Positions 1-9,034 of a stretch of 64,000 nucleotides of DNA are shown here, in pieces. The notes under the pieces were generated by a model. It made no database searches. It saw only the letters and a list, made by a program, of their open reading frames with translations, and was not told the origin of the DNA. Made by a program: the position numbers and the translations under genes. Every line of letters starts with the position of its first letter. Position 1 is the stretch's first letter. This DNA comes from Pectobacterium colocasium (GTDB lineage: Bacteria > Pseudomonadota > Gammaproteobacteria > Enterobacterales > Enterobacteriaceae): assembly GCF_020181655.1 (NCBI RefSeq), contig NZ_CP084032.1:372001-436000 (forward strand), in the 5' to 3' direction.

Positions 1-1045
1 CCAGAATCAGAGACTCAAAGCCCCCCCAGGAATACGCCATGCTGAAGTGCTCAAAATGATCCAGATAGTTCGCCAGCGCCTCTTTGCTTAATTTCTCTTT
101 CAGCACAAAGGAGAACAAGCCGTTGCAGCCGTTAAAATCGCGTACGTAGAATTCATGCCCTTTACATCCCGGCAGCGCAGGGTGATTAACGACGGCGACT
201 TCTGGCCGTTCTGCCAGCCACTGTGCAATGCGGATGCTGCTTTCCTGATGCTGCTTGAGCCTGATGCCCAGCGTGCGCAGGCCACGGCTGGCGACATAAG
301 CAGTATCAGCATCTACCATTTGGCCCATCAGGTAAGACTGTTCGCGCAACTGCGCCCAGCAGCGTTCATTAGCGACAGCGGTGCCAATCATGGCATCGGA
401 GTGACCAACAATATATTTGGTAGCCGCCTGAATAGAAATATCAATATCGAAGTCGAGCGCTTTGAATAAAATGCCTGCTGCCCAGGTATTATCAATCATG
501 ATAACGATGTCGGGATTGATGCGGCGCACGGCTTGTACGATCGCCGGCACATCATGGACTTCCATCGTGATGGAACCCGGTGATTCGAGAAAGACGACTT
601 TGGTATTGGGCTGGATCAGTTCGGCAATGCCAGCACCGATGAGTGGATCGAAATAGGTGGTGCTGACGTTCATTTTTTTGAGCACTTTGGTGCAAAAATC
701 CTGTGTGGGTTCGTAGGCCGACTCCGTCACCAGAATATGATCGCCTGCCGCGACGAAAGAGATAATCGCGTTAGAGATAGCCGCTGCACCGCATGGATAC
801 AACACACAGCCTGCACCGCCTTCCAGTTCCACCATCGCTTCCTGAAGCGAAAAGTGGGTCAGTGTGCCACGGCGACCGTAGAATAGCGCACCCTTGGCAC
901 GGTTAATGGTGGCGTGTTTCTTATCCTGCACGGTATCGAATACCAGCGAGGAAGCGCGCTGAATAACGGGGTTTACGGAACCGTGGGTGAATTTCTTGCT
1001 GCGTCCTGCGGCGACTAACGCTGTTGCCGTTTTTTTGCTTGTCAT
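1..1045 (-). CDS. metC: Cystathionine beta-lyase MetC, partial (C-terminus beyond left edge)
   Basis: Cytoplasmic PLP enzyme that splits cystathionine into homocysteine, pyruvate and ammonia in methionine biosynthesis. Translation of the complement from the ATG at 1043-1045 ([19 protein letters not shown]) stays open for 348 codons to the window edge; the E. coli enzyme has about 395, so roughly 45 C-terminal residues are missing. The motif [10 protein letters not shown] places the PLP-binding lysine at residue 210, the same number as in E. coli Met[22 protein letters not shown] and [11 protein letters not shown] are typical Cys/Met-metabolism PLP motifs. It points away from exbB, with the TRAP operon between them. 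Identification is secure; truncation is only the window boundary. Confidence 0.95.
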   Translation of the reverse strand, partial: MTSKKTATALVAAGRSKKFTHGSVNPVIQRASSLVFDTVQDKKHATINRAKGALFYGRRGTLTHFSLQEAMVELEGGAGCVLYPCGAAAISNAIISFVAAGDHILVTESAYEPTQDFCTKVLKKMNVSTTYFDPLIGAGIAELIQPNTKVVFLESPGSITMEVHDVPAIVQAVRRINPDIVIMIDNTWAAGILFKALDFDIDISIQAATKYIVGHSDAMIGTAVANERCWAQLREQSYLMGQMVDADTAYVASRGLRTLGIRLKQHQESSIRIAQWLAERPEVAVVNHPALPGCKGHEFYVRDFNGCNGLFSFVLKEKLSKEALANYLDHFEHFSMAYSWGGFESLIL

Positions 1046-1265
1046 AATCACTATTACCTTTTCTATTCAATCCTGCCGGATGACCCAATACGCCAGATAT
1101 TCCTGATAGCGAAAGTGTGAGGAAACAAGGAGGCGTTATTCGATGTATTAGCCCTACGTTATCACGGCTGGGGCGGCGTGTGGGCTTGAGTAAGATAAGA
1201 TTAGAGGTAGGTGAAAATATTTCAGGTAGGGAAATGATCAAATAGGGAAATGAAAGGTAAGGAAA

Positions 1266-1304
1266 GCGCCATGTCTTCTGTATTGCTGTTCATCAACATG
1301 GCGC
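1266..1304 (-). terminator. Possible terminator after the TRAP operon
   Basis: A perfect 9 bp inverted repeat (gcgccatgt at 1266-1274, acatggcgc at 1296-1304) with a 21 nt loop lies 12 bp beyond the dctM stop. On the minus strand it is followed by a short pyrimidine-rich stretch rather than a clean T run, so termination is plausible but not certain. The rest of 1046-1315 shows no convincing gene. Confidence 0.4.
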
Positions 1305-1315
1305 AATGTAATGTG

Positions 1316-2608
1316 CTAACCCGTATGCACGCCGAAGAATTTGGGCAGCCAGAGTGAGATCTCCGGAATATAGGTGACCAGCATCAGCACAAAGAACAGC
1401 CCGCAGTAGAAGGGCAGCATCGCTTTAACGACCTGTTCTATCTTCTGCTTACTCACCGCACTGGCGACGAAAAGCACGGACCCCACCGGCGGCGTGATCA
1501 GGCCGATCCCGAGGTTCACCAGCATGATCATGCCGAAATGCACCGGATCGATACCGAGCGAGAGGGCGACGGGCAGCAGGACGGGCGTCAGGATCAGGAT
1601 CAGCGGTGCCATGTCCATCAGCGTGCCGATCAGCAGCAGCATGATGTTAATCCACATCAGGATGACGTACTTGTTATCCGAAATGGAGGTGAAAAACTCG
1701 GTAATGCGGGCAGGCAGCTGCATGTAGGTCATGATGGCGCCGAATGCGGCGGCGAAGCCGATCAGGATCATCACGATCGTCACGGTTTTGACCGTGCGGT
1801 ACATCAGCTTGGGCAGTTCCGACCACTTGTAATCTTTATAGATAAACATGGTCACGAAGAAGGACCACAGACAGGCAATAGCCGCAGACTCGGTCGCGGT
1901 AAAAATACCGGACAGAATCCCGCCCATGATGATGACGACCGTCATCAATCCCCATAAGGTATCGACAAAGATTTTCAGCGCCTGACGGAACGGTACACGT
2001 TCACCTTTTGGATAACCGCGTCGATGGGCAAAACCGACGCACATCACCATCATGGTCAGACTGAGCAACAGGCCGGGCAGGATCCCTGCGATAAACAGCG
2101 AAGCAATAGAAACCGTACCGCCGGTAGCCAGCGAATAGATCACGGAGTTGTGGCTCGGCGGTGTCAAAATCGCCTGCACGGATCCGCTGGCGGTGACGGC
2201 GGCGGAGAAGTCGCGCGGGTAACCCTTTTTCTCCATTTCTGGGATCATCACCGAACCGATTGAAGCCGTATCTGCGACAGAAGAACCAGATATTGCGCCG
2301 AAGAACGTTGAAGCGACGATGTTAACCAGCGACAAGCCGCCGCGAATAAAGCCGACAAAGATGTAAGCGAAGCTGACCAGCCGACGGGCGATGCCGCCTT
2401 CGGCCATGATTGCCCCGGCCAGAATAAAGAAAGGAATCGCCAGCAGCGAAAATTTGTTCACGCCGTTGGTAATCTGGATCATGACTGCTTCAAGCGGCAG
2501 ATCGATCCAGAATGCGCCAACAATGGCGCTCAACCCTACTGCGTAGGCAACGGGAACACCGACCGCCAGCAGCACGGCCAATGTAGCAACAAGAATAAAT
2601 GCATCCAT
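1316..2608 (-). CDS. dctM: TRAP transporter large permease (DctM type)
   Basis: The 430-residue main membrane subunit of a tripartite ATP-independent periplasmic transporter, which couples sodium entry to uptake of an organic acid or sugar acid delivered by the binding protein. The translation is almost wholly hydrophobic, about 12 membrane segments, with the family-typical stretches SGSSVADTASIGSVMIPEM and LTPPSHNSVIY in the first half and LITPPVGSVLFVASAV near the end. Length matches the DctM family. It is last of three genes, 15 bp after dctQ and in the order binding protein, small permease, large permease. The substrate cannot be read from the sequence; relatives move C4-dicarboxylates, sialic acid, or diketogulonate (YiaMNO). 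Confidence 0.9.
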   Translation of the reverse strand: MDAFILVATLAVLLAVGVPVAYAVGLSAIVGAFWIDLPLEAVMIQITNGVNKFSLLAIPFFILAGAIMAEGGIARRLVSFAYIFVGFIRGGLSLVNIVASTFFGAISGSSVADTASIGSVMIPEMEKKGYPRDFSAAVTASGSVQAILTPPSHNSVIYSLATGGTVSIASLFIAGILPGLLLSLTMMVMCVGFAHRRGYPKGERVPFRQALKIFVDTLWGLMTVVIIMGGILSGIFTATESAAIACLWSFFVTMFIYKDYKWSELPKLMYRTVKTVTIVMILIGFAAAFGAIMTYMQLPARITEFFTSISDNKYVILMWINIMLLLIGTLMDMAPLILILTPVLLPVALSLGIDPVHFGMIMLVNLGIGLITPPVGSVLFVASAVSKQKIEQVVKAMLPFYCGLFFVLMLVTYIPEISLWLPKFFGVHTG

Positions 2609-2623
2609 GGTATTGGCTCCGAA

Positions 2624-3130
2624 TTAAGAACTGCCAAGCATTACCACAGGGCGTTTATCCTGCGGGCCGAAAAACATCTTTTCGATGATGAACAGCACGG
2701 TGATTAACGAACCGATAGGCAACGGTAAATAACTTTCACCTGCGGTTAATAAGGGAAACTCCGCCACGGGCTGCTCCCATAATTCCAGGCAAAGTAATGT
2801 GCTGTAATAAAGAATAAACAGACTAATTAAGAGCATCAGAAGGTTCGACAGATGAACGCAAATCTTCTTACCGGATTCTGGCAATCTGTCGGTCAACATA
2901 CTGACGGCAATATGTGAGTTGGAACGGTAACTGACGGCGGCACCGACAAAAGTAAACGTCACCATACAAATGATTGAAATGGGTTCTGGCCAGGATAATG
3001 CGGCATTTAATACATAGCGTGCGAATATTCCGACTGGAATCACGAGCGTCATAATTAATAACGCCAGACCAGAAACCCACATGGCAATACGATAGAGTAC
3101 ATCCATACTGGAAAGATAAGACTGTGCCAT
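2624..3130 (-). CDS. dctQ: TRAP transporter small permease (DctQ type)
   Basis: A 168-residue inner-membrane subunit with four predicted membrane segments, at about residues 12-34, 47-68, 90-111 and 130-150, which is the standard topology of DctQ. The segment ALSWPEPISIICMVTFTFVGAAV is typical of the family. Together with DctM it forms the transport module that receives substrate from DctP. It starts at the ATG at 3130 and is separated from dctP by 196 bp holding a hairpin, and from dctM by only 15 bp, so the two permease genes are probably translated together. The small permease is poorly conserved in general, and the call leans partly on gene order. Confidence 0.87.
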   Translation of the reverse strand: MAQSYLSSMDVLYRIAMWVSGLALLIMTLVIPVGIFARYVLNAALSWPEPISIICMVTFTFVGAAVSYRSNSHIAVSMLTDRLPESGKKICVHLSNLLMLLISLFILYYSTLLCLELWEQPVAEFPLLTAGESYLPLPIGSLITVLFIIEKMFFGPQDKRPVVMLGSS

Positions 3131-3233
3131 TGTGCCACCTATATTCGCTAAGCAATAAGCGAAGGGGAATTGTTGATATCAGGGGCGAATAAATAGAGCG
3201 CTATCTATGACGTTGCCGATAAATCCGTGGTGT

Positions 3234-3263
3234 GGTGATAATGGAAATCTATCCACTATCACC
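3234..3263 (-). other. Intercistronic hairpin between dctP and dctQ
   Basis: ggtgataatgg (3234-3244) and ccactatcacc (3253-3263) pair over 11 bp with one G-T mismatch and an 8 nt loop. On the transcribed strand it lies after dctP and before dctQ, with no T run behind it on that strand. Such hairpins are known behind binding-protein genes in transporter operons, where they stabilise the upstream message and raise its level over the permeases. That role is inferred here. Confidence 0.5.
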
Positions 3264-3326
3264 GTTTTCATTGCGTTAATCCGTTCGTCAAGAGTCTGCT
3301 ATTTATCCGCTCAGGTGAGAGATTGA

Positions 3327-4304
3327 TTATTGGACGTCGGCGACGGCTTTAATCAGATCCTGATATTTGGCACCAAACTGATCGCGTACGGGCTGAGTGG
3401 CTTTGAAATAATACTCGGTATCAATGTCATGGAATTGAACGCCACCCGCTTTCATTTTATCCAGAGATTGCTGAGTATACTCACTCCACAGCACGCGCTG
3501 TTCTTGCTGTGCTTCTTTCGCGAGCTTCAGGATAAGATCCTGATCTTCTTTAGAAAGTTTGTCCCATTTGGTTTTGGAATACAGAAACAGTTCAGGAATA
3601 ATGAAGTGGCGACTCCAGGTGTAGTTTTTCACGACAGGCAGGTAGTTATGTGCGACAAACGTCGGCGGGTTATTTTCAGTGCCGTCAATCACACCAGTTT
3701 GCATGCCGCTGAAGACTTCACTGACGCCCATCGCGATTGAGTTGGCACCCATCGCTTTTAGCGTTGCCAGCGCGACCGGGCTACCCTGGACGCGAATTTT
3801 CATGCCCTTAAGGTCTTCTGGTTTTACCACTGGTTGTTTGGTGATTAAGTTACGCGTTCCTGCGTCCATCCAGCCCAGAAAAACCAGTTTGGATCTGCTG
3901 TTGTTAGTAATTTTGTCTCCAATTTCCTGACCGATTTTTCCATCCAGCACTTTGTGCATATGATCTTCATCACGGAAGATATAGGGCAGCGTGAAGACTT
4001 CTATTTCTGGTAAAATAGCGGCAACGGGCGTCATTGATACACGAATAATATCAATCGCACCAAGCTGTGCCTGCTCAATCATTTGTTTTTCATCACCTAA
4101 GACGCCACCGGGAAAGGTTTTAATTTCCAGTCGGCCATTTGTGGCGGATTTTAATTTCTCTCCCATTTTCTGAACGGCAACGACATTAGGGTAACCTTCT
4201 GGGTGAACATCAGAGGCTTTAATTTGTTGTGCCTGAATCGCTTGGCTCATCAGGAGTACGGTAGATCCCAGACAAACGCCGATCAATGTTTTTGACAGCT
4301 TCAT
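3327..4304 (-). CDS. dctP: TRAP transporter periplasmic binding protein (DctP type)
   Basis: A 325-residue periplasmic solute receptor. The first 25 residues (MKLSKTLIGVCLGSTVLLMS, then QAIQA) form a Sec signal peptide with probable cleavage after AIQA. The mature chain has the DctP hallmarks: FPGGVLGDEKQMIEQAQLGAIDI, the strand LKGMKIRVQGSP carrying the arginine that usually binds the substrate carboxylate, and GVIDGTENNPPTF. It is the first gene of the minus-strand operon. Its promoter must lie in the long AT-rich gap shared with the divergent exbB. The family is clear, but the substrate is unknown. The E. coli YiaO group is one relative, yet no yia catabolic genes are next to it here. Confidence 0.92.
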   Translation of the reverse strand: MKLSKTLIGVCLGSTVLLMSQAIQAQQIKASDVHPEGYPNVVAVQKMGEKLKSATNGRLEIKTFPGGVLGDEKQMIEQAQLGAIDIIRVSMTPVAAILPEIEVFTLPYIFRDEDHMHKVLDGKIGQEIGDKITNNSRSKLVFLGWMDAGTRNLITKQPVVKPEDLKGMKIRVQGSPVALATLKAMGANSIAMGVSEVFSGMQTGVIDGTENNPPTFVAHNYLPVVKNYTWSRHFIIPELFLYSKTKWDKLSKEDQDLILKLAKEAQQEQRVLWSEYTQQSLDKMKAGGVQFHDIDTEYYFKATQPVRDQFGAKYQDLIKAVADVQ

Positions 4305-4869
4305 TGAATTATCTCCAGAGGTGGGGTGACATTATCGATAATCAAATGGTGATTTAAAAATATAACTCTATGAAAAATAGTGTAATGAACAGTAGGTTTA
4401 CTGCTGAGAAAACGGCAGCCGGATTAAGTTATTCTTGTGGCATGCATCGGTATTCTCTGTGATTTAAGCTAACCTATTATACAACTTTGTAGAATGACTC
4501 GTGTCACAAAAGAAAAAGCTAATATGAAATACTGTTTTATATGGATTTTATTCCTATTTACCTCACGAACTTATACGTAACATTGTGTTTTTATTTATCT
4601 TATTATACTTAATTGTATCCTATTATTTCGTGAAACTTGTCGCCAGCCATCATGAAATGGTGTGATAACTTAATGTCGATCACAAAAAGCCGATCGTAAA
4701 AATTCGATTATAAAATCTGGGATATCACGCCGCGTTTAGGGGCGTTTTGCCTGAGATATGCCGGAATACGCCTCTTCTTTCTCGTTTTTATGCTTTTTCT
4801 GCCGATATGCCGGCAATACCCCCAAAAACCCTGTTAGAACGCAAGAAAAGTGCATTATCTTGTGTAAAT

Positions 4870-4888
4870 AATAATGAGAACGACTATC
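4870..4888 (+). promoter_or_regulatory. Fur box upstream of exbB
   Basis: aataatgagaacgactatc matches the 19 bp Fur consensus at 14 positions by my count. It lies about 130 bp before exbB. exbBD is a classical Fur target, since the TonB energising complex is needed for siderophore uptake, so iron repression of exbB is the simple reading. Confidence 0.65.
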
Positions 4889-4960
4889 AATTCGTTCAGG
4901 GTTTGGTATCATTTCAGGCTGCGTTATTGCGGCATTATACCTGCGGGTATGTGCGGATAT

Positions 4961-5005
4961 TGTACAGAACAGATGACTGTACAGAACAGATGATGTACAG
5001 AATGA
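4961..5005 (+). repeat. Tandem 17 bp repeat just upstream of exbB
   Basis: tgtacagaacagatgac (4961-4977) is followed directly by tgtacagaacagatgat (4978-4994) and then a decayed third unit, gtacagaatgaatgg. The array lies between the Fur-like site and the exbB ribosome site (ggagg, 5011-5015), so it is in the probable 5' leader. Confidence 0.7.
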
Positions 5006-5021
5006 ATGGTGGAGGCACAGC

Positions 5022-6026
5022 GTGAAGACGGCTGTCAGTAATACAACTCAACAGGTGTTATCAACCTGGCAAAAAAAACGTGGCGTGTTCAGCGCATTTT
5101 CCCGTAGCGTGCTGGTTATCCTGCTGTGTACAGCGGGACTAAGTGGAAATGCGTTTGCGGCTCCTGCAACGACGCCGTTATCGACAGAGAATGCAGCGCC
5201 TGCCACTCAGCCTGCTGCGGCATCTCCTTCAGCCCCTGTGACAACCGATGCTCCGGCGTCAGCCCTCTCGCTGCCAGCGAGTGCGGCACCGGGCACCAAT
5301 AACCTGATGAAAACCGATTTGTCCGTTTGGGGCATGTACCAGCACGCTGATGCCGTGGTGAAAACGGTGATGATTGGCCTGCTGCTGGCTTCCGTGATTA
5401 CCTGGGCGATCTTCTTCAGTAAAAGCGTTGAGATGTCTGGTGCGAAACGCCGTCTGCGCCGTGAATATCTGGCGTTGGAGCAGGCAAAAACGCTGGATGA
5501 TGCGCTGGAAACGGCCGACGCGTTCAAAGCTGGCAGCGTCGCGCAACAACTATTGGTGGATGCGCAGAACGAACTGGAGCTTTCCGCACGCTCGGATGAC
5601 AACAACGGAATTAAAGAGCGCACCGCGTTTCGTCTGGAGCGCCGCGTGGCGGCTACCGGGCGTCACATGGGGCGTGGTAACGGCTATCTGGCCACGGTCG
5701 GTGCGGTGGCGCCGTTTGTCGGGCTGTTTGGTACGGTATGGGGCATCATGAACAGCTTCATCGGTATCGCACAGACGCAAACCACCAACCTGGCGGTAGT
5801 GGCTCCGGGGATTGCAGAAGCCCTGCTGGCGACGGCGATTGGTCTGGTTGCCGCGATTCCTGCGGTTGTCATCTATAACGTCTTTGCACGTTCGATTGCC
5901 AGCTACAAAGCGATGGTCAGCGATGTCGCTGCACAGGTGCTGCTGCTGCAAAGTCGCGATCTCGATGTGGCTGCCAGCAATGATAACCGGGCGTCTTCAG
6001 CTGCGCATAAACTGCGGGTGGGTTAA
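5022..6026 (+). CDS. exbB: ExbB, TonB-system proton channel subunit
   Basis: The inner-membrane subunit that with ExbD and TonB carries proton-motive force to outer-membrane receptors for siderophores and cobalamin. I chose the GTG at 5022 because ggagg sits 6 bp before it. The product is 334 residues, about 90 longer than E. coli ExbB. The extra part is N-terminal: a signal-like hydrophobic segment (SRSVLVILLCTAGLSGNAFA) then an Ala/Pro/Thr-rich linker. Such extended ExbB proteins are known in several genera. The core follows: a membrane segment near residues 120-140, the cytoplasmic region, and the paired helices VGAVAPFVGLFGTVWGIMNS and GIAEALLATAIGLVAAIPAV. exbD follows after 3 bp. Confidence 0.96.
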   Translation: MKTAVSNTTQQVLSTWQKKRGVFSAFSRSVLVILLCTAGLSGNAFAAPATTPLSTENAAPATQPAAASPSAPVTTDAPASALSLPASAAPGTNNLMKTDLSVWGMYQHADAVVKTVMIGLLLASVITWAIFFSKSVEMSGAKRRLRREYLALEQAKTLDDALETADAFKAGSVAQQLLVDAQNELELSARSDDNNGIKERTAFRLERRVAATGRHMGRGNGYLATVGAVAPFVGLFGTVWGIMNSFIGIAQTQTTNLAVVAPGIAEALLATAIGLVAAIPAVVIYNVFARSIASYKAMVSDVAAQVLLLQSRDLDVAASNDNRASSAAHKLRVG

Positions 6027-6029
6027 GTC

Positions 6030-6452
6030 ATGGCGATGCATTTGAAGGAGGACGTGAGTGATGACGGTGAAATGCATGACATTAACGTCACGCCGTTCAT
6101 TGACGTCATGCTGGTTCTGCTGATTATCTTCATGGTAGCGGCACCGTTGGCAACGGTGGATATTCGTGTCGATCTGCCCGCGTCATCGGCAGCACCGCAA
6201 CCGCGCCCGGAGAAACCGCTTTATCTGACGGTAAAAGCGGATAAGCAAATGTTCCTGGGGGAAGAGGTGGTTAGTGAGCAATCTCTGGCTCAGGTTCTGG
6301 ACGCGAAAACCAGCGCTAACAAAGAAACGACCATCTTCTTTCAGGCAGATAAAAGCGTCGATTATGAAACCATCATGAGCGTGATGGATTCACTGCGTAA
6401 AGCGGGCTACCTCAAAGTTGGGCTGGTCGGTGCGGAAACCGCGGCTAAATAG
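6030..6452 (+). CDS. exbD: ExbD, TonB-system accessory subunit
   Basis: A 140-residue inner-membrane protein that partners ExbB. The N-terminus MAMHLKED...MHDINVTPFIDVMLVLLIIF is almost that of E. coli ExbD, and the single membrane helix contains the aspartate (FIDVMLVLL) needed for proton transfer. A periplasmic domain of about 95 residues follows. Start at ATG 6030, three bases after the exbB stop, indicates coupled expression under the same iron control. A terminator lies 20 bp downstream. Length equals that of the E. coli protein. No anomalies. Confidence 0.97.
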   Translation: MAMHLKEDVSDDGEMHDINVTPFIDVMLVLLIIFMVAAPLATVDIRVDLPASSAAPQPRPEKPLYLTVKADKQMFLGEEVVSEQSLAQVLDAKTSANKETTIFFQADKSVDYETIMSVMDSLRKAGYLKVGLVGAETAAK

Positions 6453-6471
6453 CGGCTGAGGGTGTTTTAAG

Positions 6472-6512
6472 AAGGAATGCGGCGTGAATGTTCAAACCGC
6501 GTTCCTTTTTTT
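6472..6512 (+). terminator. Rho-independent terminator of exbBD
   Basis: aaggaatgcgg (6472-6482) pairs with ccgcgttcctt (6497-6507), 11 bp with one G-T pair, and is followed by a run of seven T. It also separates exbD from the convergent scrR. Confidence 0.85.
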
Positions 6513-6574
6513 ATGCTTGTCTTTTGTGTGTATCGCTCGCTGTGTATCGTCTGACAGGAAACGTTGGTGCAGAT

Positions 6575-7594
6575 CTACGCCCGCGAGTCGGGATGACGCC
6601 AGTGAATCCGCGTCGGGATATAGCGCCGATCTTCTTCAAGCGGCTGTTGTGCAATCAGGCTGGTTACCATCTCAAAGCTGCTGCGCGCCAGATTTTCACA
6701 ATCCTGCGCCACGGTATCGATCTTCAGCGGTAAACAATCAAACAGATAGTGATCGTCAAAGCAGCACAGCCGGATGCCGCTTTCCATCAGGTTATGCTGG
6801 TTCATATAACGCAGTACGCCTTCCATCAGGCCACAGGCGGCAACAAACAGCGCTTTTGGCGGACGACCCAGCGTGGCACACAGCTGGGCAAACATTTCAT
6901 AACCCGCGCTGGGGTGATAGCTGCCGTGAATAATCCACCCCGGCTTGCAGTCGATACCTGCACGCGTTAGTCCAAGTTGAAAGCCTTCCAGACGGTGGCG
7001 AGTCGGGGAAATTCGCGGCTGGCCGCCAAGGAAATAGAACTCATCATGATGCTGGCGGGCGATGCGTTCGACCATTTCCGCCGTGGATTCTACCGCTTCG
7101 GAGATCACCATCGGCAGCGTGGAATCACCAATCACCCGGTCAAATTGTATAACGGGCAACTGCTGATTAATTTTTTGATACTCGGTATCGCTCAACAGGC
7201 TGGAGGCGACAATCAGACCATCGATCTGACGCTGCACCAGACTGTTGACCGCCATCATCTCCTGACTGGCGTTTTCGTCGGTGCAGGCAATCAGCAACTG
7301 TAACCCTGCTTCACGGCACAGCATTTCCAGCTCGCGGGAAATGACGGCAAAGCCGTAGTTGGTCATTTCCGGTACCACCAGCCCCAGCGTGTTGCTGCGT
7401 GAGGAACGCAGCGAACGGGCGTGAATGCTGGGTTGATAACGCTGCTCATGCGCGACGGCTAAGATACGATCGCGGGTTTCATCAGAAACGCGAAACTCTT
7501 TGCTGCGTCCGTTAAGTACCAGACTGGCGGTGGATTTTGATACACCGGCCAGCGCGGCGATGTCACTGATTGTTATGCGTTTAGTCGGTTTCAC
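6575..7594 (-). CDS. scrR: Sucrose regulon repressor ScrR (LacI family)
   Basis: A 339-residue LacI-type repressor. The N-terminal headpiece [23 protein letters not shown] is the helix-turn-helix with its hinge helix region ([13 protein letters not shown]). The rest is a periplasmic-binding-like effector domain that in ScrR senses fructose or fructose-1-phosphate. It lies immediately downstream of scrB on the same strand, 30 bp away, the usual last place in scrKYABR. Operator-like sequences with the core aaaccggttt or halves of it are found before scrY and scrK. Family and regulon are clear from context; the inducer is from knowledge of homologues. Confidence 0.92.
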   Translation of the reverse strand: MKPTKRITISDIAALAGVSKSTASLVLNGRSKEFRVSDETRDRILAVAHEQRYQPSIHARSLRSSRSNTLGLVVPEMTNYGFAVISRELEMLCREAGLQLLIACTDENASQEMMAVNSLVQRQIDGLIVASSLLSDTEYQKINQQLPVIQFDRVIGDSTLPMVISEAVESTAEMVERIARQHHDEFYFLGGQPRISPTRHRLEGFQLGLTRAGIDCKPGWIIHGSYHPSAGYEMFAQLCATLGRPPKALFVAACGLMEGVLRYMNQHNLMESGIRLCCFDDHYLFDCLPLKIDTVAQDCENLARSSFEMVTSLIAQQPLEEDRRYIPTRIHWRHPDSRA

Positions 7595-7624
7595 CGCGAG
7601 GTCTGCTATCAGAAAAAAGGAAAG

Positions 7625-9034
7625 TTATTCTATCACGCATGGCGCTAACAGCCAGTGTTGTAGCGTTAATCGACCAGAGCCGCTGAACGTCATGGTCGCG
7701 TCACTTTCCGGGAAATAGCGTGCAGACATCACGGCCTCACCGTCGTTGATGAAAATTTCAACGCTGGAGCGATCGCACAGTATCTGCAATTGGCTCAGCT
7801 CACCGCGCCAGTAGCGATGTTCGGGTTCGCCAGTGCGGCGGTTGTGTCGGCTCAGCGTGACGCGTTCTCCATCCCAACAGAGAACCAGTTGTGAGGCGAG
7901 GCTGAGCTGGAATTCGCCCTGAACGGTGATGAGAATTTCCGCGCTGCTGACATGCAGCGGAGACGCGTAGTCTGCGGCACCATGCCAGGAGTAATGCTGC
8001 CTGCGCAGCTGTTGCAGTTCACGTGCAGGGTGTTGATAAACGCGATCGCCACGCAGTGTGAGTTCGCGCGGGCAGGTCATGGTGTGGATCCAGCCGTACT
8101 CGATCGTCGGCTCAAAGAATTCATTATCGTCGGGAATCGACATCCAGCCGAACAGCAGGCGTCGCCCGTCTTCGCTCAGCGTGGTTTGCGGGGCGTAAAA
8201 CTCGAAGCCAAGATCCAGTTCATGGAAACCCTGATGGGGATAAGCACCGTTGTCGTAGTTAAGCGAGCCGATGAAATAGCCCGCCTGGAAGGTATTCAGG
8301 TAGCGCTCTTCTTCGGCGGGAACCCCCTGTGGGCAGCAGATCAGCACGTCCTTTCCATCCAGTGGGAACAGATCCGGGCACTCCCACATGTAGCCAAAAT
8401 CCCCGACCCCGCCCAAACGAGAACCGGCGATCTCACCGATCTTTTCCCACGCCAGCAGATCGTCAGAACGGTAGAGCAGCACTTTCCCTTGCAGGTCGAG
8501 ATCTTGTGCGCCGAGCACCATGTACCAGCGGTCATCATGACGCCACACTTTCGGATCGCGAACGTGCCCGGTGTAGCCGTCAGGGAGCGTCAGAACCGCG
8601 CCCAGTTTGTCATATTCACCGTTAGGATTTTCGCGGGCAAGGCATTGGAACGCGGTACGTGAGCCATCGTCGTATTTCACGTTACCCGTATACATCAGCA
8701 TGATCGCGTCCTGATCGACCACGGCAGAGCCAGAATAGCAGCCGTGGCTTTCATAGCTTTCACTGGGCACCAGTGCGACGGGTTCATGCGTCCAGTTCAC
8801 CAGATCGGCGGAGCTCCAGTGCCCCCAGAATTTTGCTCCGTGGGCACAGGATAAAGGATTCCACTGATAAAACAGATGGTAACGCCCGTTGTGATGAATA
8901 AATCCGTTCGGATCGTTGAGCAGACCCACGCACGGGGACAGATGCCATTCCGGGCGATACGGGTCTTCCTGTTTCCGTGAGTGGCCTGACATCAGGGCGT
9001 GCGCCATGCGCTTTAGTAAGTGGACTTCCTTCAT
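7625..9034 (-). CDS. scrB: Sucrose-6-phosphate hydrolase ScrB (GH32)
   Basis: Cytoplasmic invertase that splits sucrose-6-phosphate, made by the PTS permease ScrA, into glucose-6-phosphate and fructose. The 469 residues carry the three GH32 signatures: LLNDPNGFIHHNG with the nucleophile Asp41, HVRDPKVW with the transition-state aspartate, and MWECPDLFPL with the acid/base glutamate. A beta-sandwich C-terminal domain ends in FINDGEAVMSARYFP. Its ATG overlaps the scrA stop (TAATG at 9032-9036), so translation is coupled. No sign of damage, unlike the porin gene upstream. Confidence 0.96.
   Translation of the reverse strand: MKEVHLLKRMAHALMSGHSRKQEDPYRPEWHLSPCVGLLNDPNGFIHHNGRYHLFYQWNPLSCAHGAKFWGHWSSADLVNWTHEPVALVPSESYESHGCYSGSAVVDQDAIMLMYTGNVKYDDGSRTAFQCLARENPNGEYDKLGAVLTLPDGYTGHVRDPKVWRHDDRWYMVLGAQDLDLQGKVLLYRSDDLLAWEKIGEIAGSRLGGVGDFGYMWECPDLFPLDGKDVLICCPQGVPAEEERYLNTFQAGYFIGSLNYDNGAYPHQGFHELDLGFEFYAPQTTLSEDGRRLLFGWMSIPDDNEFFEPTIEYGWIHTMTCPRELTLRGDRVYQHPARELQQLRRQHYSWHGAADYASPLHVSSAEILITVQGEFQLSLASQLVLCWDGERVTLSRHNRRTGEPEHRYWRGELSQLQILCDRSSVEIFINDGEAVMSARYFPESDATMTFSGSGRLTLQHWLLAPCVIE

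Larger units (their letters stand above)
4305..5021. promoter_or_regulatory. Long divergent intergenic region dctP / exbB
   Basis: This 717 bp is strongly AT-rich in its dctP-proximal two thirds and should carry divergent promoters. Contents I can support are a Fur-box-like site at 4870-4888 and a 17 bp tandem repeat at 4961-4994. A reading frame across 4747-5025 has no ribosome site or family features and ends in exbB, so I do not call it a gene. No CRP palindrome with correct spacing was found. Confidence 0.6.

Noticed and set aside
921..1241. Minus-strand 106-codon frame at the metC start
   Set aside because: Overlaps the metC N-terminus out of frame and has no family features.
4655..4690. 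CRP-like halves tgtga and tcaca in the dctP-exbB gap
   Set aside because: Spacing is 14 rather than 6 bp.
4747..5025. A 92-codon frame upstream of exbB
   Set aside because: Covers the Fur box and tandem repeat, no ribosome site, and ends at the exbB start.
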